Shown here piece by piece: positions 9,237 to 17,622 of a DNA stretch of 64,000 nt (the stretch's first letter is position 1; the number at the start of each line of letters is the position of its first letter). Both the position numbers and the translations under genes were made by a program. This DNA is from Acuticoccus sp. I52.16.1 (lineage in GTDB: Bacteria > Pseudomonadota > Alphaproteobacteria > Rhizobiales > Amorphaceae). Where the stretch lies: positions 2,597,219-2,661,218 of the forward strand of contig NZ_CP094828.1 of the NCBI RefSeq assembly GCF_022865125.1, read 5' to 3'. The notes beneath the pieces were generated by a model, which saw nothing but the letters and a program-made list of their open reading frames with translations, ran no database searches and was not told the DNA's origin.

Positions 9237-9832
9237 GGGGAACCTTCGCTGCAATGACAGGCGCTTGCCTTTGCGCCGCAACATATGTGCTGCGCTGCAA
9301 TATAGGAAATAGATAAGTCAGCTAATTCCGATAGATACCTTCTATCGTCAGGTTGCCTTGCCGGTTTGCGCGCGAAACAGCCGCCGAACATATCGTATCG
9401 GTCAGCGAATGCCGGCGTTTTGGGCAAGCTGCCGCGGTGAATCATGGCAGGTCTGCGCGAGGAGGGGGGCTGAGATCGTCTCGCGACACCTTGTCGTTCG
9501 AACGTGAACATTTCCAATCTCGCGCCGCGGTTCGCATTTGGACGCAACCAACACTTATGGTGGCAGCAGAGAGCGCCGCCCGGCCGCGCGCCGCGCCGAT
9601 GGCCTGCGGACTGCTGCCGGCCGAGGGGCGCGCTCACCCGGCGTTCGCTTCAGTCCTGAACGACCGACCATAATTCTTTTCGGTGGCCGCCAGGGGTCGA
9701 CCTTCATCTATCCGGTACGCTAGCAATCGACGGGGCCGAGCGGGGAGACTTGGGCCCTGCAAGGGCCGGTCGCGCGCTCCGGGGGGCGTGCGTGCGCGGT
9801 GGAGCGTTCGAAGACTTGGGCTGGAGTGCATC
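9237..9832. other. 596-base divergent intergenic region between ahpC and the MscS gene
   Basis: The ahpC-proximal part (about 9280-9350) is AT-rich and carries the predicted OxyR operator. From about 9350 to 9830 the DNA returns to high GC; the open frames there have no family resemblance and no convincing ribosome site, so I see no gene. CTGGAG just before 9833 is the ribosome site of the downstream channel gene. Confidence 0.6.
9309..9345 (-). promoter_or_regulatory. Predicted OxyR operator upstream of ahpC
   Basis: The OxyR consensus is four ATAG/CTAT quarter-sites spaced by seven bases. Here ATAG is at 9309-9312, ATAG at 9331-9334 and CTAT at 9342-9345, each in the exact 11-base register; the fourth quarter-site (9320-9323, AGCT) is degenerate. 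Three of four perfect elements in the right spacing, directly upstream of ahpC in a unit that also encodes OxyR, make this a strong prediction. Confidence 0.75.
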
Positions 9833-11713
9833 ATGACGACGTCCCGGATCCTGCAGCCCGCCATCGCCCGAGCGTACCGGGCGGCGCTGGCGGCCATCGT
9901 CGTGGCGAGCTTCGCCGTCATCCTCGCCGGGGCGGCGCGCGCGCAGGACGCCGGCGCGCAGGATGCCTCCGCCTCCGACGCGATCCCGGCCGCGGCGGCC
10001 TCGCCCCTGTCCGTGTCCCTCGCCGCGACCGACTCGCCCCTGTCGCCCGCGCCCACGGGATCGCCGCGCCAGACGCTGGAAAGCTTCCGCGTCCTCTCCA
10101 ACGCCGCCGCCGCCGACCTCGTCGCCGCCTTTTACGAATCCGGCGACCACGAGGGGAGCCTCCTGTTCGACAGCGAGGAGACCGCCGCCTACAAGCGCTC
10201 GGCGATCAACAACCTGACGCGCGCGATGTCGACCATGGACCTCTCCGCCATCGCACCGACGAACCGGCGCACGGTCGGCATCAACTCGGTGCTGCTGCTG
10301 GAGGAGATCCTCGATCGCATCCCGCTGCCCGAGCCCGGCGCGGTCCCCGACGCGGCGGCGGTCGACGACGGCGCCGCGCTCCATGGGTGGACCATCCCCG
10401 GCACGCAGATCCAGATGATCCGCTCCGAGACGCTCTCGGGCGACGCGCGTTTCCTGTTCTCGCCCGAGACCGTCCGTCAATTGCCGAACTTCTACGAGTT
10501 GGTGCGGACCATGCCGCGCATGACCGAGGGCCAGGTCGATTTCTACCGGCACTTCGTCTCGGCGCCCGGCCTGTCGATGCCGATCCAGCTCTACCGTTAC
10601 GTGCTCGACCTGCCGCCCTGGGCGCTGACGATCCACTTCGAGCAGGCGATGTGGCAGTGGATCGCACTCGTCCTCATCACCGCCGTTTTCGGTGTGCTGG
10701 CCTATCTGGTCCTGCACGGCGAGGCGCGCCGCACCTCGTCCCAGGGCGTCGGCGGCGCGATCCACCGCTTGCTGATGCCGATCCTGGTGATCGCCTTCCT
10801 CGGCGTCTATCGCTGGCTGTGCGACGATGTCGTCAACCTCACGGGGGACGTTCTCACCTACGTCGAGCTGACGGTGGAGACCTTGCAGACCATCGCGCTC
10901 GCCGCGCTGGTGCTGTTCGCCTTCAATCTCGTCGCCGCGCTGATCATCTCCTCGCCGCGGATCCGCCAGGAGAGCCTCGACGCCAGCCTGATCCGCCTAG
11001 TGATGCGGGTGATCGGCTTCCTCGCGGCCGGCTTCATCCTCTTCATGGGCGCGACACGCATCGGCCTGCCGGTCTACGGCATCGTCGCCGGCCTCGGGGT
11101 CGGCGGTCTGGCGATCGCGCTGGCGGTGCGGCCGACCTTGGAGAACTTCATCGGCGGGATCATCCTCTATGCCGACCGGCCGGTGAAGGTGGGGGACTTC
11201 TGTCAGTTCGGTTCCATGCTGGGCACGGTGGAGGAGATCGGCCTGCGCTCGACCAAGGTGCGCAGCCTCAACCGCACCCTCGTCACCGTGCAGAACTCCG
11301 AGTTCTCGCAGATGTCGATCACCAACTTCTCGCGCCGCGACGCCAACCTGATGCAGACGGTGGTTCGCCTGCGCCACGAGACCACGTCCGAGCAGCTGAC
11401 CGCCGTGATCGAGGGCATCACGCAGAAGCTGAAAGCCGATCTCCGCGTGAAGGGCGACACCGTGCGCGTGGTGCTGCTCGACATCGCCGAGTCGGCGTTC
11501 GAGGTGGAGATCTGGGCCTACATCAACAGCGCCGACTACACCGAATTCCTCAAGATCAAGCAGGCGCTGTTGCTCAAGGTGATGGACGTGGTCGACGACA
11601 ACGACACCGCCTTCGCCCGCCCGTCGCAGACGACCTACCTCGCCAGGGACCTGAGCGCCGCCCAGCATCCGCCGCTGGAAGGCCTCGACCTCCCCGCCGG
11701 TTCCCCGAGCTGA
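9833..11713 (+). CDS. Mechanosensitive ion channel protein, MscS family, with large periplasmic domain
   Basis: A 626-residue MscS-type channel that would open under membrane tension and release solutes during osmotic downshock. Order: a cleavable signal peptide (about residues 1-35, AARA before QD), a periplasmic region of roughly 220 residues, several membrane segments from about residue 270, then the MscS pore helix (GIVAGLGVGGLAIALAV, near residue 425) and beta domain (NFIGGIILYADRPVKVGD, then LRSTKVRSLNRTLVTVQNS). The C-terminal alpha-beta domain is complete. It is much longer than E. coli MscS (286) and belongs to the large-channel group. CTGGAG precedes the start. The exported amide hydrolase follows 47 bases downstream. 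Confidence 0.87.
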   Translation: MTTSRILQPAIARAYRAALAAIVVASFAVILAGAARAQDAGAQDASASDAIPAAAASPLSVSLAATDSPLSPAPTGSPRQTLESFRVLSNAAAADLVAAFYESGDHEGSLLFDSEETAAYKRSAINNLTRAMSTMDLSAIAPTNRRTVGINSVLLLEEILDRIPLPEPGAVPDAAAVDDGAALHGWTIPGTQIQMIRSETLSGDARFLFSPETVRQLPNFYELVRTMPRMTEGQVDFYRHFVSAPGLSMPIQLYRYVLDLPPWALTIHFEQAMWQWIALVLITAVFGVLAYLVLHGEARRTSSQGVGGAIHRLLMPILVIAFLGVYRWLCDDVVNLTGDVLTYVELTVETLQTIALAALVLFAFNLVAALIISSPRIRQESLDASLIRLVMRVIGFLAAGFILFMGATRIGLPVYGIVAGLGVGGLAIALAVRPTLENFIGGIILYADRPVKVGDFCQFGSMLGTVEEIGLRSTKVRSLNRTLVTVQNSEFSQMSITNFSRRDANLMQTVVRLRHETTSEQLTAVIEGITQKLKADLRVKGDTVRVVLLDIAESAFEVEIWAYINSADYTEFLKIKQALLLKVMDVVDDNDTAFARPSQTTYLARDLSAAQHPPLEGLDLPAGSPS

Positions 11714-11760
11714 CCGCTCGCCGCCACGAGAGCCGACCGCTCCTCGCAACGAGAGACGCC

Positions 11761-12837
11761 ATGCGCCAACTCCTCCGCCGTGCCGCCCGCTTCGGTCTCG
11801 CCGGCACCGTCGCCTTCGCCGGTGCCGTCGCCCCCGTCGTCGGCGCGCACGCCTGCACCCGCTTCGTGTACCTGGGCGCCGGCGACACCGTGATCACCGC
11901 CCGCTCGATGGACTGGAAGACCGACGTCGGCACCAACCTGTGGGTCTTTCCCCGCGGCATGGCGCGCAACGGCAGCGCGGGCGAGAACTCCGTGACCTGG
12001 ACGTCGAAGTACGGCAGCGTGATCGCCTCCGCCTACGACATCGCCACCACCGACGGCATGAACGAGGCCGGCCTGGTCGCCAACGTCCTGTGGCTGGTGG
12101 AATCGGAGTATCCGGCCGAGACGGGCGACAAGCCCGGCCTCACCATCGCCGCCTGGGCGCAATACGTGCTCGACAACTTCGCCACCGTCGCCGAGGCGGT
12201 CGACGCGCTGTCGGCCGAGCCGTTCGTCGTCGTGACCGACCAGGTGCCGGGCGAGAGCCGCCTCGCGACGTTGCATCTGTCGCTGTCGGACGCCGAGGGG
12301 GACAGCGCCATCGTCGAATATATCGACGGCCGGCAGGTCATCCACCACAGCCGCGACTACCAGGTGATGACCAACTCGCCCGCGTTCGAGAAGCAGCTCG
12401 CCCTCGACGCCTACTGGTCCGAGATCGGCGGCACGGTCTTCCTCCCCGGCACCAACCGAGCCGCCGACCGCTTCGCTCGCGCGTCGTTCTATACCAACGC
12501 CATTCCCAAGTTCACGGACGCGAATCGGGCCATCGCCGGGGCATTCTCGGTGATCCGCAACGTCTCGGTGCCGCTAGGGATCGCGACGCCGGACCAGCCG
12601 AACATCTCCTCGACGCGCTGGCGCACGGTCTCCGACCAGGCCCGCAAGCTCTACTTCTTCGAGTCCGCGCTGACCCCGAACACCTTCTGGGTCGACCTCA
12701 CGTCGCTCGACCTGTCCGCCGAGAGCGGCCGAACGCTGAAGCTCGACCTCGGTCCCGATCAGTCGACCACCTATGCCGGCGATGCGACCGGCCGCTTCCA
12801 GCCCGCCGAGCCGTTCACCTTCTTGGGCAAGCGCTGA
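11761..12837 (+). CDS. Exported linear amide C-N hydrolase (choloylglycine hydrolase family)
   Basis: A 358-residue Ntn-hydrolase with a signal peptide of about 31 residues (twin arginine-like RR near the start, hydrophobic core, then VVGAHA). Signal peptidase cleavage after Ala31 would expose Cys32 directly as the catalytic N-terminal nucleophile (CTRFVY), so export and active-site maturation are one step. The conserved ARSMDWKTD segment follows at about residues 50-58, and MTNSPAFEKQ near residue 205 supplies the family Asn. GAGAG lies just before the ATG. It could act on amide-linked compounds in the periplasm; the substrate is unknown. It shares its family, but not its location, with 171-1277. 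Confidence 0.87.
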   Translation: MRQLLRRAARFGLAGTVAFAGAVAPVVGAHACTRFVYLGAGDTVITARSMDWKTDVGTNLWVFPRGMARNGSAGENSVTWTSKYGSVIASAYDIATTDGMNEAGLVANVLWLVESEYPAETGDKPGLTIAAWAQYVLDNFATVAEAVDALSAEPFVVVTDQVPGESRLATLHLSLSDAEGDSAIVEYIDGRQVIHHSRDYQVMTNSPAFEKQLALDAYWSEIGGTVFLPGTNRAADRFARASFYTNAIPKFTDANRAIAGAFSVIRNVSVPLGIATPDQPNISSTRWRTVSDQARKLYFFESALTPNTFWVDLTSLDLSAESGRTLKLDLGPDQSTTYAGDATGRFQPAEPFTFLGKR

Positions 12838-12844
12838 GGGCGCT

Positions 12845-12870
12845 CGGCGCGCCGGTCCCCCGGCGCGCCG
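12845..12870. terminator. GC-rich hairpin between convergent genes
   Basis: A perfect 11-base stem (CGGCGCGCCGG at 12845-12855 with CCGGCGCGCCG at 12860-12870, four-base loop) lies in the 45 bases between two convergent genes. It lacks a T-run on either strand, so it may act as a weak bidirectional terminator or a transcript-end stabiliser. Confidence 0.5.
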
Positions 12871-12882
12871 CGACCGCGCGGG

Positions 12883-13650
12883 TCACGACAAAACGAACGC
12901 CTTGAGCGGCATCCACAGGCCCATGAGCATCATCATGAGGCTCTCGGTCAGCGAAACGAACCCGAGCGGCACCGACGAGGCGCCGCCGACGCACGCGCAC
13001 TTGAGCTCCCGCCGGTCGATGTAGACCGCCTTGACGATGCTCACGACGCCGATCGTGCCGATGAACAGCGCCACCGGCGCCGAGAGGACGACGAGCGCAC
13101 CGGCGGTCATCAACGCGCCGGCCAGCGCCTCGGCGAACGGGTAGATCTTGGCGTAGGGAACCCAGCGCCGGGCGAGCAGGTCGTAGTTGAGGAACATCGT
13201 CGAGAAGCTCTCGACGTCCTGCAACTTCTGAATGGCGAGGATCGTCATCGACAGCGAGACGAACCATTCCGCCGCCCGCAGCGTCAGCGGCGTGCCGTAT
13301 TGGTGCCAAGAGAGGCCGAGCGCCAGAAGGGCGGCGACGGAGAAGATCGCGATCACCGGCTGGTAGGTGGTGTCGCTCTGCTCCTCCTTCGGCGGGTCGA
13401 TGCCGAAGTGGACGCGCAGCTCATCATAGCCGCCGACGCGCTCACCGTCGATGAAGGTCTGCGGCGTTGTCTTCACGCCGTGCTCGTCCATGAAGGCGTC
13501 CGTTTCCTGCCGCGTCTCCAGGTGGTGGTCGTCCACCGTGTAGCCTCGGCGCTCCAGCAGATCCTTCGACTTCAGCCCGTACGGGCAGATGTGATCGGGC
13601 ATCACCATGCGATAGAGGGATGCCGTCTTCGTCGAAACGTGCTGCTGCAT
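12883..13650 (-). CDS. Glutaredoxin-MauE fusion membrane protein
   Basis: A 255-residue two-domain protein. Residues 1-85 form a glutaredoxin fold with a monothiol CPYG site (Cys22), the TTPQTFIDGERVGGYDEL segment that normally holds the cis-Pro, and GG-D near the end. Residues about 95-255 form a four-helix membrane domain of the MauE/DoxX type, with the paired cysteines of KCACVGG near residue 220. MauE is needed for disulfide formation in methylamine dehydrogenase, so a role in moving thiol redox equivalents across the membrane is plausible; the target is unknown. The ATG at 13650 has GGAGG eight bases upstream, preferred over a start 23 codons earlier. Confidence 0.78.
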   Translation of the reverse strand: MQQHVSTKTASLYRMVMPDHICPYGLKSKDLLERRGYTVDDHHLETRQETDAFMDEHGVKTTPQTFIDGERVGGYDELRVHFGIDPPKEEQSDTTYQPVIAIFSVAALLALGLSWHQYGTPLTLRAAEWFVSLSMTILAIQKLQDVESFSTMFLNYDLLARRWVPYAKIYPFAEALAGALMTAGALVVLSAPVALFIGTIGVVSIVKAVYIDRRELKCACVGGASSVPLGFVSLTESLMMMLMGLWMPLKAFVLS

Positions 13651-14053
13651 GATCAAACCTCCGTCGTGTCGTGGGCCAGCCGCCGGATCCGGACGGGAGG
13701 CGGTACGGTCCGCTCGCACCGTCGCGGGCCGGTGGCGTCGCCGAGGCTGCGGGCGGGCGACCGCGCCGCCGCGGCGGCGGGGCGGACGTCGAACCGCGGC
13801 TCACCTTCCCCGGGACCTCTTTTTGAAAGAGCCGAGCGGCCTCACCGTTCCCGCGACGATGTAGCTCGCTGTGAAGCGCCGGCCGCCGGGAACGCATTAT
13901 ATCGCCGGGCTCCGTGCGGGGTTCCGCCAGACAAGGGGCGAGAGACGGAGCCGCGGGGCCGGCGGCGCGTCGCTTAAACTCGCACCGCGGGGGAACTCCG
14001 TCCGCGCTGAACGCGCTTCTTCAGCAACGTCCCACTGAGCCGAGTTCGTCCAT
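13651..14053. other. 403-base divergent intergenic region
   Basis: Separates the minus-strand glutaredoxin-MauE gene from the plus-strand DUF2231 gene and must hold both promoters. I see a small stem (CTCTTT at 13818-13823, AAAGAG at 13827-13832) and an AT patch near 13894-13902 (CATTATAT) that could be a -10 element for the plus-strand run. No gene is apparent. Confidence 0.45.
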
Positions 14054-14503
14054 ATGGCTTCGCCACATTCCTCGCCGGTCGTGATCGGTGGGCCACCGCT
14101 TTATGCGGCGCTGGTCCCGTTCGCGTCGGTCCCGTTCATCCTCGTCCTCGTCAGCGACTTCGTCTATTGGCGAACCGCCAACCTCTTCTGGCAGCACGCG
14201 TCCGAGTGGCTCTTGCTCGCGGCGTCCGTCATGGGCGGCATCGCGCTCGCGATCGGCCTCCTGGAGGTGCTGTTCCGGCGCTCCATTCGCCCTCTTCTGC
14301 CGGGGTGGGGCGCGACGATCTTCTTCGTCGCGGCCTACGCGGTCGGCATCGTCAACAACTTCGTACACGCCCGCGACGGGTGGACCGGCGTCGTCTTCCT
14401 GGGCCTTGGCCTGTCGGCGGCGACGGCCGTGCTCCTCGTCCTCAGCGCGATGACGCGGCGCGCTCCGATCTACCGTCGCGAGTTGGGAGCCCTCCATGCG
14501 TAA
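14054..14503 (+). CDS. DUF2231-like small membrane protein
   Basis: A 149-residue integral membrane protein with four hydrophobic segments (about residues 15-35, 48-68, 85-102 and 113-132) and the HPIH-like opening replaced by VVIGGPPLYAALVPFASVPF. Layout and the SDFVYWRTANLFW segment fit the DUF2231 family, whose function is unknown. Its stop overlaps the start of the sorbosone-dehydrogenase lipoprotein by eight bases, so the two are translationally coupled. A clearer DUF2231 member lies at 17592-18107 beside the oxidase, suggesting that this family belongs functionally with this respiratory cluster, perhaps as a membrane anchor or electron-transfer partner (inference). Confidence 0.7.
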   Translation: MASPHSSPVVIGGPPLYAALVPFASVPFILVLVSDFVYWRTANLFWQHASEWLLLAASVMGGIALAIGLLEVLFRRSIRPLLPGWGATIFFVAAYAVGIVNNFVHARDGWTGVVFLGLGLSAATAVLLVLSAMTRRAPIYRRELGALHA

Positions 14504-16154
14504 CGCCTCCACCCTTCGCCGCTCGACGGCGCTCGTCGGCGGGTGCCTCGCCCTGCTGGTGCTCGCCGGCTGCAACGAGGGCGGCTCCGACTTCGACGTC
14601 TCGTCCCAGATCGGCCCGGATCCGGTCCTGCCGGAGCCCGGCGGGGCGCTCCTCCCGGACCTCAAGGTCGCGTCCGTCGTGGGCTGGGCCGACGGCCAGG
14701 CGCCGACGGTGGCCGACGGTCTCACCGTCAGCGCCTATGCCCGCGACCTCGCCAACCCGCGCACGGTCCATACCCTGCCCAACGGCGACGTGCTGGTGGT
14801 GCAGGGACGCGGCCCCTCCGGAAAGCCCGTCGCGCGGCCGAAGGACCTCATCCGCGGCTTCATCATGCAGATCGCGCACGGCGGCGGCGGAGAGCCGCAG
14901 CCGGAAAGCAATCGCATCACGCTGCTGCAGGATACCGACCGCGACGGCGTGGTCGACGCGCGGAGCGAGCTGCTGACCGGCCTCGCCTCGCCGTTCGGCG
15001 TCGCCTGGATCGACGATACGCTCTACGTCGCGTCCACCGAGGCGATCCTGGCGTACCCGTACGAGCTGGGCCAGACCGAGATCACCGCCGAGCCGACCGT
15101 TCTGACCCCGCTCCCCGGCGGGCCGATCAATCACCACTGGACCAAGGACCTCGCCCTCTCTCCCGACGGGGAGCGGCTCTACGTCTCCGTCGGCTCGAAC
15201 TCCAACGCCGCCGAGCGTGGGCTGGAGGCCGAGAAGGGGCGCGCGGCCATCTGGGAGGTCGATCGTGAGACCGGTGCGGCGCGCGTCTACGCATCGGGCC
15301 TGCGCAACCCCAATGGGCTGACGTTCCATCCGCAGACCGGCACCCTCTACACCGTCGTCAACGAGCGGGACGAGCTGGGGCCGAACTTGGTGCCGGATTA
15401 CATGACCTCGGTCCGGGACGGCGGGTTCTACGGCTGGCCCTGGAGTTATTATGGCGACCACGTGGACGTGCGCGTGCACCCGCCGCGGCCCGACATGGTG
15501 GAGCAGGCGATCGCGCCGGATTATGCGCTGTCGAGCCATGTCGCCGCGCTGGGGATGACCTTCTCGATGGGTTCGGCGCTGCCCGAGGCCTATGCCGACG
15601 GCGCGTTCATCGGTGAGCACGGCAGTTGGAACCGCAACGCCTTCAACGGCTACAAGGTCGTCTACGTGCCGTTCGAGAATGGTGAGCCGGCGGGGATGGC
15701 GCAGGACGTCGTCACCGGGTTCCTGGACGGTGAGGACACCCGTGGCCGCCCGGTCGGCGTCGGCATCGACGGTACGGGCGCGCTGCTCATCGCCGACGAT
15801 GCGGGCAACACCGTGTGGCGCGTGGCGGCGGCCGACGGGACGGTGACGCCCGAGCCGATCGGCACCGACCGCGTGACCCTCGCCACCGCCCCCACCGAGG
15901 CGGGCGAGGCGGGCGACTCCGCGCCGGCGACGGAGGCGGCCGACCAAGCCACCACCGCGGCGGAGACCGAAAGCGAGGCTCCGGCCCCGGCCGATCCTGC
16001 CGCCGCGACCCCCGCGCCGGACACGGCCGGAGAGGCTCCGGCGGACCCGGCCGCCGCAGATCCGGCGACGGACGATGCCGCGACCGAGGAGAGCACCACC
16101 CCGCCGCAGACCGACATCGCCCCGGCGACGTTGCCGGAGTCGCAGACGCAGTAA
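14496..16154 (+). CDS. Lipoprotein sorbosone dehydrogenase-family beta-propeller with acidic low-complexity tail
   Basis: A 552-residue GSDH-family protein. The N-terminus is a lipoprotein signal with lipobox LAGC near residue 27, so it is anchored in a membrane facing the periplasm. The propeller (about residues 60-440) carries NPRTVHTLPNGDVLVVQ, GLRNPNGLTFHP, YTVVNERDELG, GGFYGWPWSYYG and HGSWNRNAFNGYK, as in the paralogue at 2782-4071. The last 110 residues are Ala, Pro, Thr, Glu and Asp rich, typical of a flexible linker. Expected chemistry is PQQ-linked oxidation of a sugar or aldehyde with electrons passed to the respiratory chain. GGGAG lies five bases before the ATG, which overlaps the upstream DUF2231 gene. 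Confidence 0.82.
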   Translation: MRNASTLRRSTALVGGCLALLVLAGCNEGGSDFDVSSQIGPDPVLPEPGGALLPDLKVASVVGWADGQAPTVADGLTVSAYARDLANPRTVHTLPNGDVLVVQGRGPSGKPVARPKDLIRGFIMQIAHGGGGEPQPESNRITLLQDTDRDGVVDARSELLTGLASPFGVAWIDDTLYVASTEAILAYPYELGQTEITAEPTVLTPLPGGPINHHWTKDLALSPDGERLYVSVGSNSNAAERGLEAEKGRAAIWEVDRETGAARVYASGLRNPNGLTFHPQTGTLYTVVNERDELGPNLVPDYMTSVRDGGFYGWPWSYYGDHVDVRVHPPRPDMVEQAIAPDYALSSHVAALGMTFSMGSALPEAYADGAFIGEHGSWNRNAFNGYKVVYVPFENGEPAGMAQDVVTGFLDGEDTRGRPVGVGIDGTGALLIADDAGNTVWRVAAADGTVTPEPIGTDRVTLATAPTEAGEAGDSAPATEAADQATTAAETESEAPAPADPAAATPAPDTAGEAPADPAAADPATDDAATEESTTPPQTDIAPATLPESQTQ

Positions 16155-16393
16155 CCCGGCGCGATCCGCCGCCCGGCGGGTCGCGGATCTATCGCGGCAA
16201 CGATCCCGGCACGCGGACGACGAGGGTCGTCCGCGTGCTTTCGCCGTCCGCCGGCAGAGGCGTCTGGTCGCAGGCGGGCGGGGAACGATCGTCCGCACGC
16301 ATCGGTTTAGTCTTGCGCGGGACCTTATCCGGGCACTCGCCCGCGATCGTTTCGCGGTCCAACGCATCGAGCCCCATGGAGGTCGCCTCCCGC

Positions 16394-17101
16394 ATGAACG
16401 CCACGTACTGCGGACCGCCGCCCCTTCCCGACGCGGTCTGGGCGTCCTGGAACTTCGATCCCGCTCTGCTCGTGGCGCTGCTCGCCCTCACCCTCGTCCT
16501 GCGCCGCCACCCGGCGGGTCTCGCGGCGGTGGGCGTTCTGGCGGTCGCCTTCGTCTCTCCGCTGTGCCCGCTCTCCGCGGCGCTCTTCTCGGCGCGGGGG
16601 GTGCATCACGTCCTGCTGGTGGCGGTCGCGGCGCCGCTTCTCGCGTGCGCGGTGCCTTCGCTTCGCGCGCCACGCATCGCGCTGCCCTTCGCGGTCTCGA
16701 CGGTCGTCCTGTGGGCCTGGCACGTGCCGGCGGCCTACGACCTCGCGCTGGCCAACGTCGCCGTCTACTGGCTGATGCAGCTGAGCCTTCTCGCCAGCGC
16801 CGTCTGGTTCTGGCGCTGCGTGTTCGCGCAGGAAGCCTCGCCGATCGACAGTCTCGCCTTCGTCGTCGCCGGCTTCGCGCAGATGGGCATGCTCGGCGCG
16901 GTGCTGACGTTCGCGCCGCAGCCGCTGTTCGCCGCCCACCTCGCCGCGCCGTTCGCCTTCGGCATCTCTCCGGTGGACGACCAGGCGCTCGGCGGGCTGA
17001 TCATGTGGGTGCCGGCGGGAATCCCTTACGCCGTCGCCGCGGTCATCGTCGCCCGGCGGGGCTGGGCGATGATCGCCCACCGCGGCGCCGCCTCGTGCTA
17101 G
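16394..17101 (+). CDS. ctaG: Cytochrome oxidase assembly factor CtaG (Caa3-type)
   Basis: A 235-residue polytopic membrane protein of the Caa3_CtaG family, needed in Bacillus-type oxidases for CuB-site assembly. About six to seven hydrophobic segments are visible. Conserved features include ARGVHHVLLVAVAAPLLA (His pair near residue 75), LWAWHVPAAYDLAL and an acidic Pro/Val/Asp-Gln-Ala-Leu-Gly-Gly-Leu-Ile-Met-Trp-Val-Pro segment near the C-terminus (SPVDDQALGGLIMWVP). I chose the ATG at 16394, with GGAGG 11 bases upstream, over an ATG six codons earlier that lacks a ribosome site. The next gene starts within its last codons. It probably serves the heme-copper oxidase encoded at 18.1-21.6 kb. 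Confidence 0.8.
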   Translation: MNATYCGPPPLPDAVWASWNFDPALLVALLALTLVLRRHPAGLAAVGVLAVAFVSPLCPLSAALFSARGVHHVLLVAVAAPLLACAVPSLRAPRIALPFAVSTVVLWAWHVPAAYDLALANVAVYWLMQLSLLASAVWFWRCVFAQEASPIDSLAFVVAGFAQMGMLGAVLTFAPQPLFAAHLAAPFAFGISPVDDQALGGLIMWVPAGIPYAVAAVIVARRGWAMIAHRGAASC

Positions 17102-17622
17102 ACGGGCCCGTCCTTTCGGCGCTGACCGCCGCGGTGCCGCTCTTCAAGTCCGTGCACATCGCGGCGCTGCTGGTCTGGGCCGGCGGGCTGGTGGCGCTGC
17201 CGCTCATGCTCGCGCGGCACGACCCCGCCGTGTCGGCGGCGGATTACGACATCATCCGCCGCGCCACGCACGTCACCTACACGCTATGCGTCACGCCGGC
17301 GGCGGTGATCGCCGTGATCGCCGGAACGTGGCTCATCTTCCTGCGCGAGGTGTTCACGCCATGGCTCTACGCCAAGCTGGCGTTCGTCGCGCTTCTGGTG
17401 GTGGCGCACGCGTGGGTCGGCCACATCCTGGCGAAGGTGGCCGAGGAACCCGGCGAGCACACCCCGCCGAGCCCGTGGCTGCCGATCGCGGCCGTGGCGA
17501 TTCCGGTGGTGGCGATCCTGGTCCTCGTCCTCGGCAAGCCGGCGCTGGCCTTCATCGAGTTCCCGGACTGGCTCACCGTCCCGCGCGGCCGTCAGCTGCT
17601 CTTCGATGTCCCCAGCCGATAG
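17095..17622 (+). CDS. CopD/HemJ-like membrane protein
   Basis: A 175-residue protein with four membrane segments and the opening FKSVHIAALLVWAGGLVALP, in which the conserved His and Trp resemble CopD and HemJ family members. Helix three has PWLYAKLAFVALLVVAHAWVGH, again with a His. Roles known for relatives are copper uptake and protoporphyrinogen oxidation; copper delivery to the oxidase fits the neighbourhood but is inference. Translation begins at GTG 17095 inside the ctaG stop region (seven-base overlap), implying coupling. Its 3' end overlaps the convergent DUF2231 gene by 31 bases. Confidence 0.68.
   Translation: MLDGPVLSALTAAVPLFKSVHIAALLVWAGGLVALPLMLARHDPAVSAADYDIIRRATHVTYTLCVTPAAVIAVIAGTWLIFLREVFTPWLYAKLAFVALLVVAHAWVGHILAKVAEEPGEHTPPSPWLPIAAVAIPVVAILVLVLGKPALAFIEFPDWLTVPRGRQLLFDVPSR

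Noticed and set aside
6894-9257. 787-codon plus-strand open frame across ahpF and ahpC
   Set aside because: Antisense to two unmistakable genes with all catalytic motifs; no independent support.
9353-9723. Short plus-strand open frames in the ahpC upstream region
   Set aside because: No ribosome site, no family resemblance, and they overlap the GC-rich part of an intergenic region.
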